Of a stretch of DNA of 64,000 nt, positions 26,376 to 35,465 are shown piece after piece. The notes under the pieces were generated by a model. That model had not been told where the DNA came from. It made no database searches and saw only the letters and a list, made by a program, of their open reading frames with translations. Numbering within the stretch: position 1 is the first letter of the stretch; every line of letters begins with the position of its first letter. The stretch comes from Chloroflexi bacterium UBA4730 (GTDB lineage Bacteria; Chloroflexota; Limnocylindria; P2-11E): the NCBI GenBank assembly GCA_002404155.1, contig DHJC01000058.1:13684-77683 (forward strand), read 5' to 3'. The position numbers and the translations under genes are program-made.

Positions 26376-27829
26376 GCGTCGGACTCCAGCACCCAGGTGT
26401 CCTTCGCGCCCCCGCCCTGCGAGCTGTTCACGACGAGCGACCCACTGCGCAGCGCGACGCGCGTGAGGCCGCCCGGCGTCACCTTCACGTCGCGGCCGTA
26501 GAGGATGAACGGCCGCAGGTCGATGTGGCGGCCCTCAAGATGGTCGACGCTCCAGGTCGGATGCCGCGAGAGCGCGAGCGTCGGTTGAGCGATGTACCCG
26601 CGTGGATTCTGCAGTACACGCGCCCGGTACTCCTCGAGGTCGGCGGCCGGAGCGTGTGGCCCGATGAGCATCCCATACCCGCCGCTCTCGTTCACCGACT
26701 TGACCACGAGCTCGGCGATGTGCTCGAGGATGTAGGCGCGCTCACTCGGGTCGTCCGCGACGTACGTCTTCACGTTCGGCAAAAGCTCGTCCTCGCCGAG
26801 GTAGTACTTGATGAGCGTCGGCACGTACGCGTAGATCGCCTTGTCGTCGGCCACGCCCGTGCCGATCGCGTTGGCGAGCGTCACGCGGTTCATGCGAGAC
26901 GTCGCCAACAGGCCGGGGACGCCGAGCAGCGAATCCGCGCGGAAGGCCAGGGGGTCGAGGAAGTCGTCATCCACGCGGCGGTAGATGACATCGACCCGGC
27001 GCCGGCCCCGTGTCGTGCGCATGTACACGGCGGCATCGTCGACGAAGAGGTCCGAGCCCTGGACGAGATCGATGCCCATCGACTTCGCGAGGAAAGCATG
27101 CTCGAAGAAGGCTGAGTTCTGGACGCCCGGCGTGAGTAGCACGACGGTCGGGTCGTCAGAGCCAGGGGCGACGGCCCGGAGGACATCGAGCAGGTCCTGC
27201 GGGTAGCCCTCCACGGGCCGAACGCGGTAGTCGGCGAAGATCTGCGGCCAGACCCGCTTCAGGACTCGGCGATTCTCGACGACGTACGACACGCCGGACG
27301 GCACGCGAAGGTTGTCCTCGAGGACGTACCAGGTCCCCTGCCCGTCACGCACGAGGTCGCTGCCGACCACGTGCGTGTACACGCCGAGCGGGACGTCGAC
27401 GTCGCGGAACTCGCGGCGGTAACCGCGCGCGCCGAGCACGAGCTCGGCCGGAATGAGGTTGGTACGCAGGATCCGCTGCTCGTGATAGATGTCGTGAAGG
27501 AAGAGGTTCAGGACGCGCACGCGCTGCTCGAGGCCCCGCTCGATGCGGGCCCACTCGTCCGCCCGCACGATCCGCGGCACCAGATCGAACGGCATCGTCT
27601 TCTCTGGCCCGCCGGGGTCCTGATTTACGGAGAACGTGATCCCCTGCGCCTGGAACGACAGCTCCGCGGCGCGTTGCCGCTTGGCGACGTCCGGCGCGGC
27701 GAGCGTCGCGAGCCGGCGGGCCAGGTCGGCGTAGTGCGGCCGCACCCGGCCGGGCGCCTCGAACATCTCGTCCCAGAATCCGTCCGGCGCGTACGTCGGC
27801 GCGGTCGGTGTCCGCGGGTCCGTCGTCAC
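26369..27829 (-). CDS. circularly permuted ATP-grasp protein (DUF404/DUF407)
   Basis: This 486-residue protein has the family's N-terminal FWDEMFEAPGRVRPHY. The core is visible in TWYVLEDNLRVPSGVSYV, VVLLTPGVQNSAFFEH, ARRMG-like LAKSMGIDLVQGSDL, VDVIYRRVDDDFLDP and YGMLIGP. The fold is a permuted ATP-grasp ligase predicted to form peptide bonds at the expense of ATP. The GTG at 27827-27829 overlaps the stop of the upstream transglutaminase; the much longer frame to 28165 is antisense noise. It forms the centre of the peptide-modification operon. Confidence 0.9.
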   Translation of the reverse strand: MTTDPRTPTAPTYAPDGFWDEMFEAPGRVRPHYADLARRLATLAAPDVAKRQRAAELSFQAQGITFSVNQDPGGPEKTMPFDLVPRIVRADEWARIERGLEQRVRVLNLFLHDIYHEQRILRTNLIPAELVLGARGYRREFRDVDVPLGVYTHVVGSDLVRDGQGTWYVLEDNLRVPSGVSYVVENRRVLKRVWPQIFADYRVRPVEGYPQDLLDVLRAVAPGSDDPTVVLLTPGVQNSAFFEHAFLAKSMGIDLVQGSDLFVDDAAVYMRTTRGRRRVDVIYRRVDDDFLDPLAFRADSLLGVPGLLATSRMNRVTLANAIGTGVADDKAIYAYVPTLIKYYLGEDELLPNVKTYVADDPSERAYILEHIAELVVKSVNESGGYGMLIGPHAPAADLEEYRARVLQNPRGYIAQPTLALSRHPTWSVDHLEGRHIDLRPFILYGRDVKVTPGGLTRVALRSGSLVVNSSQGGGAKDTWVLESDAC

Positions 27830-28677
27830 GCGACCGCCTCGGCCGGTCCAGAGGCGTCCAGCTCGACGACCTCGGCCTCTTTCGTCGCGGCGAGCCGCCC
27901 TTGCGCCGGTCCGCTGTACGTGCCGGAGGTCGGCGAAACGTCGGCGAAGTCGCGCCCGACAGCGACGGTGAGGTAGTCGATCCGGGTGCGCCGGGCGTGG
28001 GTTGGGTCGAAGCCGACGACGTCGATCATCCCCGGGCCACGTTCGATGAACGCCTCGACCCAGGCGTGCGGCGCCCCCTCGCCGATGAGATGGCCCGAGA
28101 CGTAGCGCGCGGGTACGTTCAGCAGGCGCAGGACCGCGAGCAGGATGTGCGCGTAGTCCTGGCACACCCCCAGCCCGAGGTGCAGGGCCATCGCCGCAGG
28201 CGTGCTGTAGCCCGTGACGCCGAACCGATAGGCGATCGCCTTCGCCGTCCAGACATGTGCGAGCTCGGCGCGTTCGTTCGCGTCGGCCGCGTCGTGCGCG
28301 ATGTCGAGCGCGGCGGCGGTGAGCCGCTTGTCCGGCGCCGTGAGCGCGGTCGGCCTCAGGTAGGCCAGCCGTTCGCGGTCATTGCGCCACGGCGGTGCCT
28401 CGAGCGTCACCGACGCGGACCGGCGCTCGAGCCGGAAATTGGCCTCGAAGTCGATCGCCTGTGGCACCCGGTTCGCGACCACGCGCGCGACGCGGTTACC
28501 GAACTCGTCGCGCTCCCAGGTGATCCGATGGTCGCCCTCCGTGCCGCGCACGGACAGGTCGTGTTGGAGAAGGCGCTGATCCCGATGCACGTCGCGCGGG
28601 ATCATCACGAGGCGCTGATGCAGATCCCACACCGGTGCCGTATACGTGTACCGGTAGTGCTGCCGCACGCGGAACAC
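27826..28677 (-). CDS. transglutaminase-family protein (peptide-modification cluster)
   Basis: A 283-residue paralogue of the 24535 protein with the same layout: an N-terminal beta domain (VFRVRQHYRYTYTAPVWDLH) and a transglutaminase core. The catalytic residues lie in LGVCQDYAHILLAVLR, PHAWVEAFIERG and VGFDPTHARR. It probably cleaves or transfers a peptide. The GTG at 28675-28677 is chosen because upstream sequence in the frame is antisense to the next gene. Its stop overlaps the ATP-grasp start by GTGA. It differs from its paralogue in having Tyr in place of Phe after QD. Confidence 0.85.
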   Translation of the reverse strand: MFRVRQHYRYTYTAPVWDLHQRLVMIPRDVHRDQRLLQHDLSVRGTEGDHRITWERDEFGNRVARVVANRVPQAIDFEANFRLERRSASVTLEAPPWRNDRERLAYLRPTALTAPDKRLTAAALDIAHDAADANERAELAHVWTAKAIAYRFGVTGYSTPAAMALHLGLGVCQDYAHILLAVLRLLNVPARYVSGHLIGEGAPHAWVEAFIERGPGMIDVVGFDPTHARRTRIDYLTVAVGRDFADVSPTSGTYSGPAQGRLAATKEAEVVELDASGPAEAVA

Positions 28678-28712
28678 GGCGCGACCGACCCGTGACCAGT
28701 CCGGACGACCGC

Positions 28713-29591
28713 TCAGGGCTGGGCCCGTGCAGCCGCCTCCGCGTTGTCCGCGTCCTCTTCCTGCGGCGGCCCGCCCGGCCGCTCGGCGGTGATCTCGTCC
28801 GACCAGACCGTGAACTTCGCGAGGCGCGCGTTGCCGTACGCGGTCGAGAGCGCGCAGTCGACCGCATCGCGGCCCCGGCCGATCACCACCCGGCCGACGC
28901 GCGGCGTGTTGTGGCGCGCGTCGAACGTATACCAGCGGCCGCCGACGTAAGCCTCGAACCAGGTGTGGAAGTCCATCGGCACATCGGGCGGCTCGATCGC
29001 GATATCCGGCAGGTACCCGAACGTGTAGCGCGCGGGGATGTTGAGCGCGCGGCAGAATGCGACCGCGAGGAGCGCGAAGTCCCGGCAGACGCCGGTGCGC
29101 TGTTGGTAGATATCCCAGGCGGTCGTCGCCGGCGTCGAGGCCCCGTTCACGAACTCGATATGCGTGTGCACCCAATCGCAGACCGCCTGGATCCGCTCCC
29201 AGGTCGGCGCCGTGTTGCCGAACAGCCCCCACGCGGCGTCGAGCAGCTTGTCCGACTCGATGTACCGACTGGGCAGGGTGAATACGATCGCCTCGTCGGG
29301 AAGGTCTTCGACGGCGTGGAGCGCGGCGTGGGGCACCACTGGATCCGGCGTCTCCGGTATCTCGACGACCGCGTCGTAGCGGATCGCTGAGATGCCCGTT
29401 GGCGCGACGAAGCGCCAGCAGTTGTTGCCGTGCAGGTCGGTGTACTCGTGGATCGGGAGCTGCGGGTCGCTCCACCTGGATTCGTAGACGGTGATGTGAT
29501 CCGCGTCCGCTCGCGGCCGCACGAGCATGAGCATCGGGACGGGTGCGGTGGTCTCCCACACGAACTCACAGCCGACGCGAATGCGCATCAC
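28713..29591 (-). CDS. transglutaminase-family protein with bacterial transglutaminase N-region
   Basis: This 292-residue protein belongs to a second transglutaminase subgroup. It has an N-terminal strand-rich domain (GCEFVWETTAPVPMLMLVRP) and a core with TGVCRDFALLAVAFCRAL, MDFHTWFEAYV and YTFDARHNTPR carrying Cys, His and Asp. The C-terminal tail is acidic and Ala-rich. Start is ATG 29591 or 29588. It leads the peptide-modification cluster, 35 bp upstream of the next gene. This subgroup is often described as a transglutaminase-like protease. Confidence 0.85.
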   Translation of the reverse strand: MMRIRVGCEFVWETTAPVPMLMLVRPRADADHITVYESRWSDPQLPIHEYTDLHGNNCWRFVAPTGISAIRYDAVVEIPETPDPVVPHAALHAVEDLPDEAIVFTLPSRYIESDKLLDAAWGLFGNTAPTWERIQAVCDWVHTHIEFVNGASTPATTAWDIYQQRTGVCRDFALLAVAFCRALNIPARYTFGYLPDIAIEPPDVPMDFHTWFEAYVGGRWYTFDARHNTPRVGRVVIGRGRDAVDCALSTAYGNARLAKFTVWSDEITAERPGGPPQEEDADNAEAAARAQP

Positions 29592-29613
29592 GGAAGTCTA
29601 CCGACCGCGGCCC

Positions 29614-29994
29614 TCACATTCGCTCCACCCACTGCGTGCGCCATGCGGGCGCTGGGAGGGGCTGGCCGAAGTAATCGGTCTGCCGCCAGATCTTGCCGTC
29701 CTTGAACAGGAAGATGTGCGCGGCCGTCCACTCGGAACCGTCGCCGTAGCGCAGCGTTGTCTCCGCGACGCAGATATCGCCCGCGCCATGGAGGCGCCGC
29801 ACCGTCGCCCTCGGCGGCCCGGGGTGATGCTCGTTGATCGCGCGGGCGTTGCCCCGACCCCTCGTGCGCTCGTCCATCTGCGGCCACTCCTGGACGAAGT
29901 CGTCGTGACGCAGCGCCGACACCGCGGCCCAGTCCGTGGCCCCCACCAGCTCGAAATAGCGCTCGACCATCTTCAACTGTGCCGCGTCGCTCAC
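29614..29994 (-). CDS. SnoaL-like / NTF2-fold protein
   Basis: The 126-residue protein starts at GTG 29992-29994 behind GGGAGGACGAC. It has the NTF2-like pattern: helix MVERYFELVGATDWAAV, HDDFVQEWPQMDE, then strands VRRLHGAGDICVAETTLRYGDG, WTAAHIFLFKDGKIWRQTDYFG. SnoaL-like proteins bind or convert small hydrophobic substrates, and many are of unknown role. It lies between the transglutaminase and methyltransferase genes on the same strand; no functional link is obvious. Confidence 0.75.
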   Translation of the reverse strand: MSDAAQLKMVERYFELVGATDWAAVSALRHDDFVQEWPQMDERTRGRGNARAINEHHPGPPRATVRRLHGAGDICVAETTLRYGDGSEWTAAHIFLFKDGKIWRQTDYFGQPLPAPAWRTQWVERM

Positions 29995-30011
29995 GTCGTC
30001 CTCCCTCTTGG

Positions 30012-31100
30012 TCAGCGCGCCAGAAAGCGGAGCCCGTCCGCGGGCGCATCCTTCGCGAAGCACAGGACGGTATAGGCCCCGAGCCCGTTCGGCTCGAGCA
30101 GCACGTCGATCGCGGAGCGCTTGCTCGCGGCGCGCAGCTGGTCGATCGGCGCCGTCGGCCGCCCGTACGCCTCACGCACCCCGAGCCCGATGAGCGCGTC
30201 GCGTTGCGTCGTCATGCCCGCCAGCGTCAGCCCCGCGCCCTCCGCCGCGCGGCGGATGGCGGTGACGTTCACGCTCGCGGTCAGGTCGTGATCGCCGGGC
30301 GCGGCGAGCGCGTCGGCGACCAGACGATGGCGCGAGAACCCCCGTACGGTGCCCGCCCCACCGCGCGCGAGGAGGTCGGCCTCCTCGCCGCCGTAGTCGA
30401 TGATGACGAGATAGCCCTGCGCGATCGCGGCAGCGAGCTGCGCGACCCAGCTCTCGGCGCCGAGGCTGACCTCCCACCGGCCGCCGACGGGCAGGCTGTC
30501 CGGGACGCGGTAGCGAAGATCGGGATGGCTCGGCGCCCGGAGCGTCTCGACGAGCGCGCCGTCCTTCGCGTCGACGTAGACCTCCCGCACGCCGTCCTCG
30601 GCACGCACGAGGACGTGCACCGGGAATGCGTCGAGCACCTCGTTCGCGAAGACCACGCCCCGGATGGGCGCGAGCGCGTGCGCCACGGATGCCCACCGCA
30701 GCTCCTTGCCTTCCAGCGCCAGAGCCTGTTGCTCCCGCAGCCGCGGCGACACTTCGACGATCGCCGGGCGCGCGGTCCGCGCGGCCTCCGCGCGCTCTTT
30801 GGCGAGGGCCTCGAGAAGATCGCGCATGAGGATCCCCCGCCCGGCTCCAGCCTCGACGATGTCCCAGTGGGCCGGCTTCCCGATACCGGTCCAGCAGTCG
30901 ATCGCTGCGCGCGCGAGGGCCCGTCCGAACGCCGGGCCGAGCTCTGGGGACGTGAGGAAGTCCGCCCCGTCGAAGCCGATGGCCGCCTTCGTCGTGTAAT
31001 AGCCGTCCTGCGGGTCGTACAGCGCGGCGTCCATGAAGTCGGCGAACGTCATCGCGCCACGCGCGCGGATGCGCTCGATCAGCCGGTCGTGGAGGGTCAC
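30012..31100 (-). CDS. MidA-family SAM-dependent methyltransferase (DUF185)
   Basis: The 362-residue protein has the characteristic N-terminus (RIRARGAMTFADFMDAALYDPQDGYY, residues 9-34). It also has an AdoMet-binding IVEAGAGRGILMRDLL and the downstream VVFANEVLDAFPVH and YLVIIDYGG motifs. MidA/NDUFAF7 members methylate an arginine of the 49-kDa (NuoD) subunit of complex I in eukaryotes. The presence of nuoD 5 kb upstream on the same strand makes this link attractive here, but it is inference. The GTG at 31098-31100 overlaps the stop of the phosphatase gene. Confidence 0.85.
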   Translation of the reverse strand: MTLHDRLIERIRARGAMTFADFMDAALYDPQDGYYTTKAAIGFDGADFLTSPELGPAFGRALARAAIDCWTGIGKPAHWDIVEAGAGRGILMRDLLEALAKERAEAARTARPAIVEVSPRLREQQALALEGKELRWASVAHALAPIRGVVFANEVLDAFPVHVLVRAEDGVREVYVDAKDGALVETLRAPSHPDLRYRVPDSLPVGGRWEVSLGAESWVAQLAAAIAQGYLVIIDYGGEEADLLARGGAGTVRGFSRHRLVADALAAPGDHDLTASVNVTAIRRAAEGAGLTLAGMTTQRDALIGLGVREAYGRPTAPIDQLRAASKRSAIDVLLEPNGLGAYTVLCFAKDAPADGLRFLAR

Positions 31101-31819
31101 CCCACCAGCTTCGCGCGGATCGCGTCGACCTGCGCTCCCTCGACCCCGGCAGACCGGAGGTAGGCCGCGGACCCGCCGAAGGCGAGCCGCAGGGTCATGA
31201 GGACCTCCCCCATGGTCCACGCCCGCCGCTCGATCGCGCCATCCACGTCCGCGGCCTTGTCCGGATTGAGCGACTTGAACCGCAGGTAGTCCGCGGCCAG
31301 CTCGGCGTCGCTCGCGACGTAGTCGGCGACGATCTCGTCATCGGGCACGCCGATGGCGGCGAGCGTCACGGCCACGACGATCCCCGTCCGGTCACGGCCG
31401 GCGAGGCAGTGGATGATGATCCCGGGTTCGGACTCCGCGATGGCGCTCACCGCGGCGCCCAGTCCCCCGCCCAACACGGCGAGGCGCCGGAGCTCGTCGG
31501 ACATCGTGCCGTCGGTCGCCGCGCGGTGGAGGCCCATCGTCCGCGCTGCCGTGAACGGCGCGAGCCGGTACGTCAGTCCGTCGCGGAAGGGGCTCGGCGC
31601 CTCGGCGACCTCGTCGTCGGCGCGCAGGTCGATGACCGTGCGGATCCCATGGTCCCGCACCGCGTCGCGACCGGCCGGCGACAGCGTCCCGAGCATCGAG
31701 GATCGGACCAGGCGCCCTCGCCTCAGCGTCGCTCCGCGACAGGTGAGGCCGCCGAGGTCGCGGACGTTCAGGCAGGCGTCCCAGGCGAGACGCCGGTCGA
31801 TCGGAGCTATGCGTTCCAG
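31097..31819 (-). CDS. tyrosine-protein phosphatase family protein
   Basis: This protein of about 240 residues has the Y_phosphatase3 pattern: LNVRDLGGL, an N-terminal RGRLVRSSMLG, VIDLRADDEV, and the P-loop HCLAGRDRTGI (CX5R with the nucleophilic Cys). It would dephosphorylate a protein or phosphoinositide-type substrate in the cytoplasm. No ATG or GTG lies close to the N-terminus; I place the start at CTG 31817-31819, which overlaps the 3' end of the Fe-S fusion gene by 13 bp. A start a few codons away is possible. Confidence 0.8.
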   Translation of the reverse strand: MERIAPIDRRLAWDACLNVRDLGGLTCRGATLRRGRLVRSSMLGTLSPAGRDAVRDHGIRTVIDLRADDEVAEAPSPFRDGLTYRLAPFTAARTMGLHRAATDGTMSDELRRLAVLGGGLGAAVSAIAESEPGIIIHCLAGRDRTGIVVAVTLAAIGVPDDEIVADYVASDAELAADYLRFKSLNPDKAADVDGAIERRAWTMGEVLMTLRLAFGGSAAYLRSAGVEGAQVDAIRAKLVG

Positions 31820-34221
31820 CGCGGCGGCCCGGGTGGGCGGATCTCCGGCGGCCGGATCCGCTCGCGCTTGGACTCGCTCGCGAGCGGGATGTGCTCGGAC
31901 GGCTTCCACGTCCGCGCCGCCGCGAGCTCTTCCTTGGCGAGGACCGTGACGCCGAAGCGCTGGTACGTGGAGAGCTCGAAGTTCGGGGTCTCGCCGAGCG
32001 CGCCGTGCGGGCACACCTCGACGCAGTCGCCGCAATAGATGCAGCGCACCACGTCGAGCTCGTAGGTCTGCAGATCGCGCTCGCGCATCATGAGGGCGCC
32101 CGTCGGGCACGTTTCCGCGCACGCTCCGCACGACACGCAGTCGGTGTAGCTGAGCGAGACGTTCCAGGGCGTCGTCACGATCGAGTCGTAGCCACCGCCC
32201 ATGAGGCCATAGCAGTTCGCGCCGATGACGTCACGGCAGATCCGCACGCACTGCGTGCAGTTGATGCACTTGTTGAGGTCGCGAAGGATGAAGTCGTGGC
32301 TGAAGTCGTACTCGTAGTCGTGATAGTCGACGGGCTCGGCGCGGTGGAACCGGTTCTCGGTGAGGCCGTGCTCGAGGGAGAGCCGCTGCAGATCGCAGCG
32401 CCCGACGTCGGGGCATACGCACTGGAGGCAGCGCGCCGCTTCCTTCTCGGCGGCCCCCTTGTCGTAGCCCTTCTCGATGAGCTGGAAGCTCTTCACCCGG
32501 TCGGCGAACGGCAGGAACGGCATCCGCACCTGCGGCTCCTCGGGCTTGTACGGGACGATGTCGATGAGCTCCGGGACCTTCTCCTCTTCCCGGATCTCCG
32601 CGGCCACGCGGGCCATGTCGTCACCGGCGAGGTACCGGTCGATCGCCTTCGCCGCGAGCTTGCCCTGGGCCACGCACTGGATGACCGTCACCGGCCCCAT
32701 CTGACAGTCGCCTCCGGCGAACACGCCGGGGCGGTCGGTCATGAGCGCGCCGTTCGCGACGATCGTCTCACGACGGGTCTTCCGCACACCGGGGGTCGTC
32801 TCCATCCAGTCCAACACCGGCGATTGGCCGATGGCCGGGATCACCGTGTCGCACTCGATGATGAACTCGGACCCTTCGATCGGGACGGGGCGTCGGCGGC
32901 CGCTGGCGTCCGGCTCGCCGAGCGCCATCCGCTGGAACTCGACGCCGGCCGCGCGGCCGCTCTCCTCGACGATGCGGACCGGGGCGGCGAAGAACTCGAG
33001 CTTGATCCCCTCGTGCTCGGCGTCATCCACCTCGGTGTAGTGCGCGCCCATCTCCTTGCGTGACCGTCGGTACACGACCGTGACGTCCGCGCCGAGGCGG
33101 CGTGAGGTACGCGCGCAATCGAACGTCGTGAAGCCGCCGCCCATGACGACGACGCGGCTCTTCTGCCCGACCGGCACCGGATCGCCCGAGGCGTTCTGCC
33201 GGAGGTAGCTGATCGCCTCGATGACACCCGGCAGATCCTCGCCCGGGATCCGCAGCGGGTTGCTGGACCAGGCGCCGATGCCAAGGAAGATCGCGTCGTA
33301 GCCCTGCGCCAGGAGGTCGTCGATGGTGAAGTCCCGGCCGAGCTTCATCCCGCCCTTGAACTCCGTGGCGCGGAGCTGCCAGACGGAGTTCAGCTCCTTG
33401 TCCAGCTTCACCTTCGGGAGGCGGTACTCCGGAATGCCGTAGCGGAGCATCCCGCCTTGCTTCTCCTCCATCTCGAACACCGTGACCGCGTGGCCCTTGA
33501 GCGCGGCGTAGTACGCGCACGTGAGGCCCGCAGGACCCGCGCCGATGACCGCCACCCGCTTGCCGGTCGCGGCCTCCTGGGGGAACGGCGTCGGGGCTTC
33601 CTCCATCTCGAGCGAGAGCTCGCCGCCATAGCCGTGGCACTGGCGGATGGCGATCTCCTCTTCGACGAGCCCGCGACGGCAGACCTCCTGGCATGGCGCG
33701 GGACAGACGAGCCCGAGCGCGTACGGGAACGGCAGGACCTCCTTCACCAGTCGCGCGGCCTCGACGTGCTGGCCCTTGGCCATGAGCTCGAGGTACCCGG
33801 GGATGTCGATGTGCGTCGGGCAGCCCACCTGGCAGGGGGGCATGCAATAGGCGTTGTGGTCGGAGAGGATGTACTCGAGGTTCTGCTTGCGCATGGTGAA
33901 GAGTCCGTCGCTCGTCGCGGTGACGGTCATCCCCGTTTCGACCGGAAGGTGGCAGCTGGGCATCGGGCGCTCGAAGCCCTCGACGTCGACGAGGCACATC
34001 CGGCATGCGGCTGCCGGAGCGAGCTTCTCGTCGTCGCAGAGCGTCGGAACGTTGAAGCCGGCGCGCTGCGCCGCGCGCAGGATGGACTCTCCGACCACCG
34101 CCGTGATGGCGCGCCCGTCGATCGTGATCTGGCACACCGGCTGGCCCGATGGGATCTCGCCGTGATGCGAGACGGTCGGGATCTGCGACTCGCTGGGCTG
34201 GATCTGCTCGATCAAGCTCAT
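31807..34221 (-). CDS. NuoG-like [2Fe-2S] / GltD-type FAD oxidoreductase / ferredoxin fusion
   Basis: An 804-residue fusion. Residues 25-110 form a [2Fe-2S] ferredoxin (CDDEKLAPAAACRMCLVD, then C). Residues 130-200 are a GltD-type Fe-S region (CQVGCPTHIDIP, CPAPCQEVCRRG). Residues 215-530 form a glutamate-synthase-small-subunit-like FAD/NAD(P) module with GAGPAGLTCAYYAA and a second GxGxxG-type motif (VMGGGFTTFDCA). The last 200 residues have at least three [4Fe-4S] sites (CINCTQCVRIC, CVSCGACAETCP, CIYCGDCVEVCP). It starts inside the stop of nuoF (ATGA). It probably accepts electrons from NAD(P)H and feeds Fe-S carriers of this operon. Confidence 0.85.
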   Translation of the reverse strand: MSLIEQIQPSESQIPTVSHHGEIPSGQPVCQITIDGRAITAVVGESILRAAQRAGFNVPTLCDDEKLAPAAACRMCLVDVEGFERPMPSCHLPVETGMTVTATSDGLFTMRKQNLEYILSDHNAYCMPPCQVGCPTHIDIPGYLELMAKGQHVEAARLVKEVLPFPYALGLVCPAPCQEVCRRGLVEEEIAIRQCHGYGGELSLEMEEAPTPFPQEAATGKRVAVIGAGPAGLTCAYYAALKGHAVTVFEMEEKQGGMLRYGIPEYRLPKVKLDKELNSVWQLRATEFKGGMKLGRDFTIDDLLAQGYDAIFLGIGAWSSNPLRIPGEDLPGVIEAISYLRQNASGDPVPVGQKSRVVVMGGGFTTFDCARTSRRLGADVTVVYRRSRKEMGAHYTEVDDAEHEGIKLEFFAAPVRIVEESGRAAGVEFQRMALGEPDASGRRRPVPIEGSEFIIECDTVIPAIGQSPVLDWMETTPGVRKTRRETIVANGALMTDRPGVFAGGDCQMGPVTVIQCVAQGKLAAKAIDRYLAGDDMARVAAEIREEEKVPELIDIVPYKPEEPQVRMPFLPFADRVKSFQLIEKGYDKGAAEKEAARCLQCVCPDVGRCDLQRLSLEHGLTENRFHRAEPVDYHDYEYDFSHDFILRDLNKCINCTQCVRICRDVIGANCYGLMGGGYDSIVTTPWNVSLSYTDCVSCGACAETCPTGALMMRERDLQTYELDVVRCIYCGDCVEVCPHGALGETPNFELSTYQRFGVTVLAKEELAAARTWKPSEHIPLASESKRERIRPPEIRPPGPPRWNA

Positions 34222-35465
34222 GGTTGGGCCATCGTCTCATAGCGGCGCGATCGAGCGGGGGTGCACGTGCCCGTCGGGCAGGACTTCTCATCGATGTGGC
34301 GCCGGTAGTCGTCGGGAAACTCGCGCATCGTGGTCTTCAGGATCGACGCGCTCGTGATGCCGAAGCCGCACAGCGAGAACTGCTGCAAGTGATCGGCGAG
34401 CTGATCGAGCCAGGGGAGGTCGTCGGCGCGACCGAGGTCCGAGTAAATGCCCTCGAGGATGCCCTCGACGCGCTTCGTCCCGACGCGGCATGGCACGCAG
34501 AGGCCGCAGGTCTCCTTGGAGAGATAGTCGAACAGCATCGCCGCCTCGTTCACGATGCACACGTCCGAGGTGATGACGCGGATCTGCGCCGAGCCGAGAT
34601 GCGTGCCCGCCGCCTTCAGCGACTCGTAGTCCAGTACGACGCCCGTCCGCGTGGCGTTGAGGATCCCGCCGGTCGGCCCCCCGACATGGAGGCCCTTGAA
34701 GGTCTTGCCCGTCGCCCCGCCGGCGCGATCGAGGATCTCGCCGAGCGTGACGCCGAACGCCACTTCGTAGACGCCGGGCGAGGCCACCGCGCCGGTCACC
34801 GACACGAGCTTCGTGCCCGGCGACGTCTCGGTGCCCACGCGCTTGAACGCGTCCGCGCCGTCGCGGACGATGACCGGAAGGGCCGCGAGCGTCTCAGCGC
34901 TCGAGACGAGGGTCGGGCGCATGAGGAGTCCCTGCTGCGCGGGATAGGGGGGGCGCTGCCGGGCCATCGCCCGCCGCGACTCGAGGACCGCGAGCAGCGC
35001 GGACTCTTCGCCGCCCATGAAGCCACCGGGACCGAGAGCGACCTCAACCTGCAGGTCGCCGAGCGCGGGACGAGCGACCTCGAGCGCGCGCTCGACCGCA
35101 CGCTTCGCGCTCTCGCCATCGGGTCGGAGGTAGAGATAGCCGCTCGTCGCGCCGACGGCCGCTGCCGCGATCGCGAGTCCATCGATCACGAGCTCCGGCT
35201 TCTTCAGGAGGATCGTGCGTGCGAGCGGGCTTCCAGGGTCCGCGTCGTACGCGTTCGCGACGACGTACGCGCTTCCGCCGGCGGCCGACGCGCGGGTCGC
35301 GGCGAGCTTGCGGCCCAGCGGGAATCCGGCGCCGCCGCGTCCGCGGAGGCCACTTGCCTCAACGAGCGCGATGAGCTGCTCCGGATCCATCGCCCGCGCG
35401 CGGTCACGCTCGTGGGCCGCGTCGATCTCGGCGTCGAGGATCCGGTAGGCAGCGCTACTCGGCAA
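34218..35465 (-). CDS. nuoF: NADH:quinone oxidoreductase subunit F-like (FMN, [4Fe-4S])
   Basis: The 415-residue protein has the NuoF signature: FMN/NAD loop SGLRGRGGAGFPLGRKL, GGFMGGEESALL, the SLBB segment (VSVTGAVASPGVYEV) and the C-terminal cluster motif ETCGLCVPCRVGT with the distant FSLCGFG cysteine. It oxidises NADH and passes electrons to the N3 cluster. It lacks the extra N-terminal ferredoxin domain seen in bifurcating HydB proteins. It overlaps the upstream NuoI/NuoE gene by 11 bp and the downstream fusion gene by 4 bp. Length is normal. Confidence 0.9.
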   Translation of the reverse strand: MPSSAAYRILDAEIDAAHERDRARAMDPEQLIALVEASGLRGRGGAGFPLGRKLAATRASAAGGSAYVVANAYDADPGSPLARTILLKKPELVIDGLAIAAAAVGATSGYLYLRPDGESAKRAVERALEVARPALGDLQVEVALGPGGFMGGEESALLAVLESRRAMARQRPPYPAQQGLLMRPTLVSSAETLAALPVIVRDGADAFKRVGTETSPGTKLVSVTGAVASPGVYEVAFGVTLGEILDRAGGATGKTFKGLHVGGPTGGILNATRTGVVLDYESLKAAGTHLGSAQIRVITSDVCIVNEAAMLFDYLSKETCGLCVPCRVGTKRVEGILEGIYSDLGRADDLPWLDQLADHLQQFSLCGFGITSASILKTTMREFPDDYRRHIDEKSCPTGTCTPARSRRYETMAQP

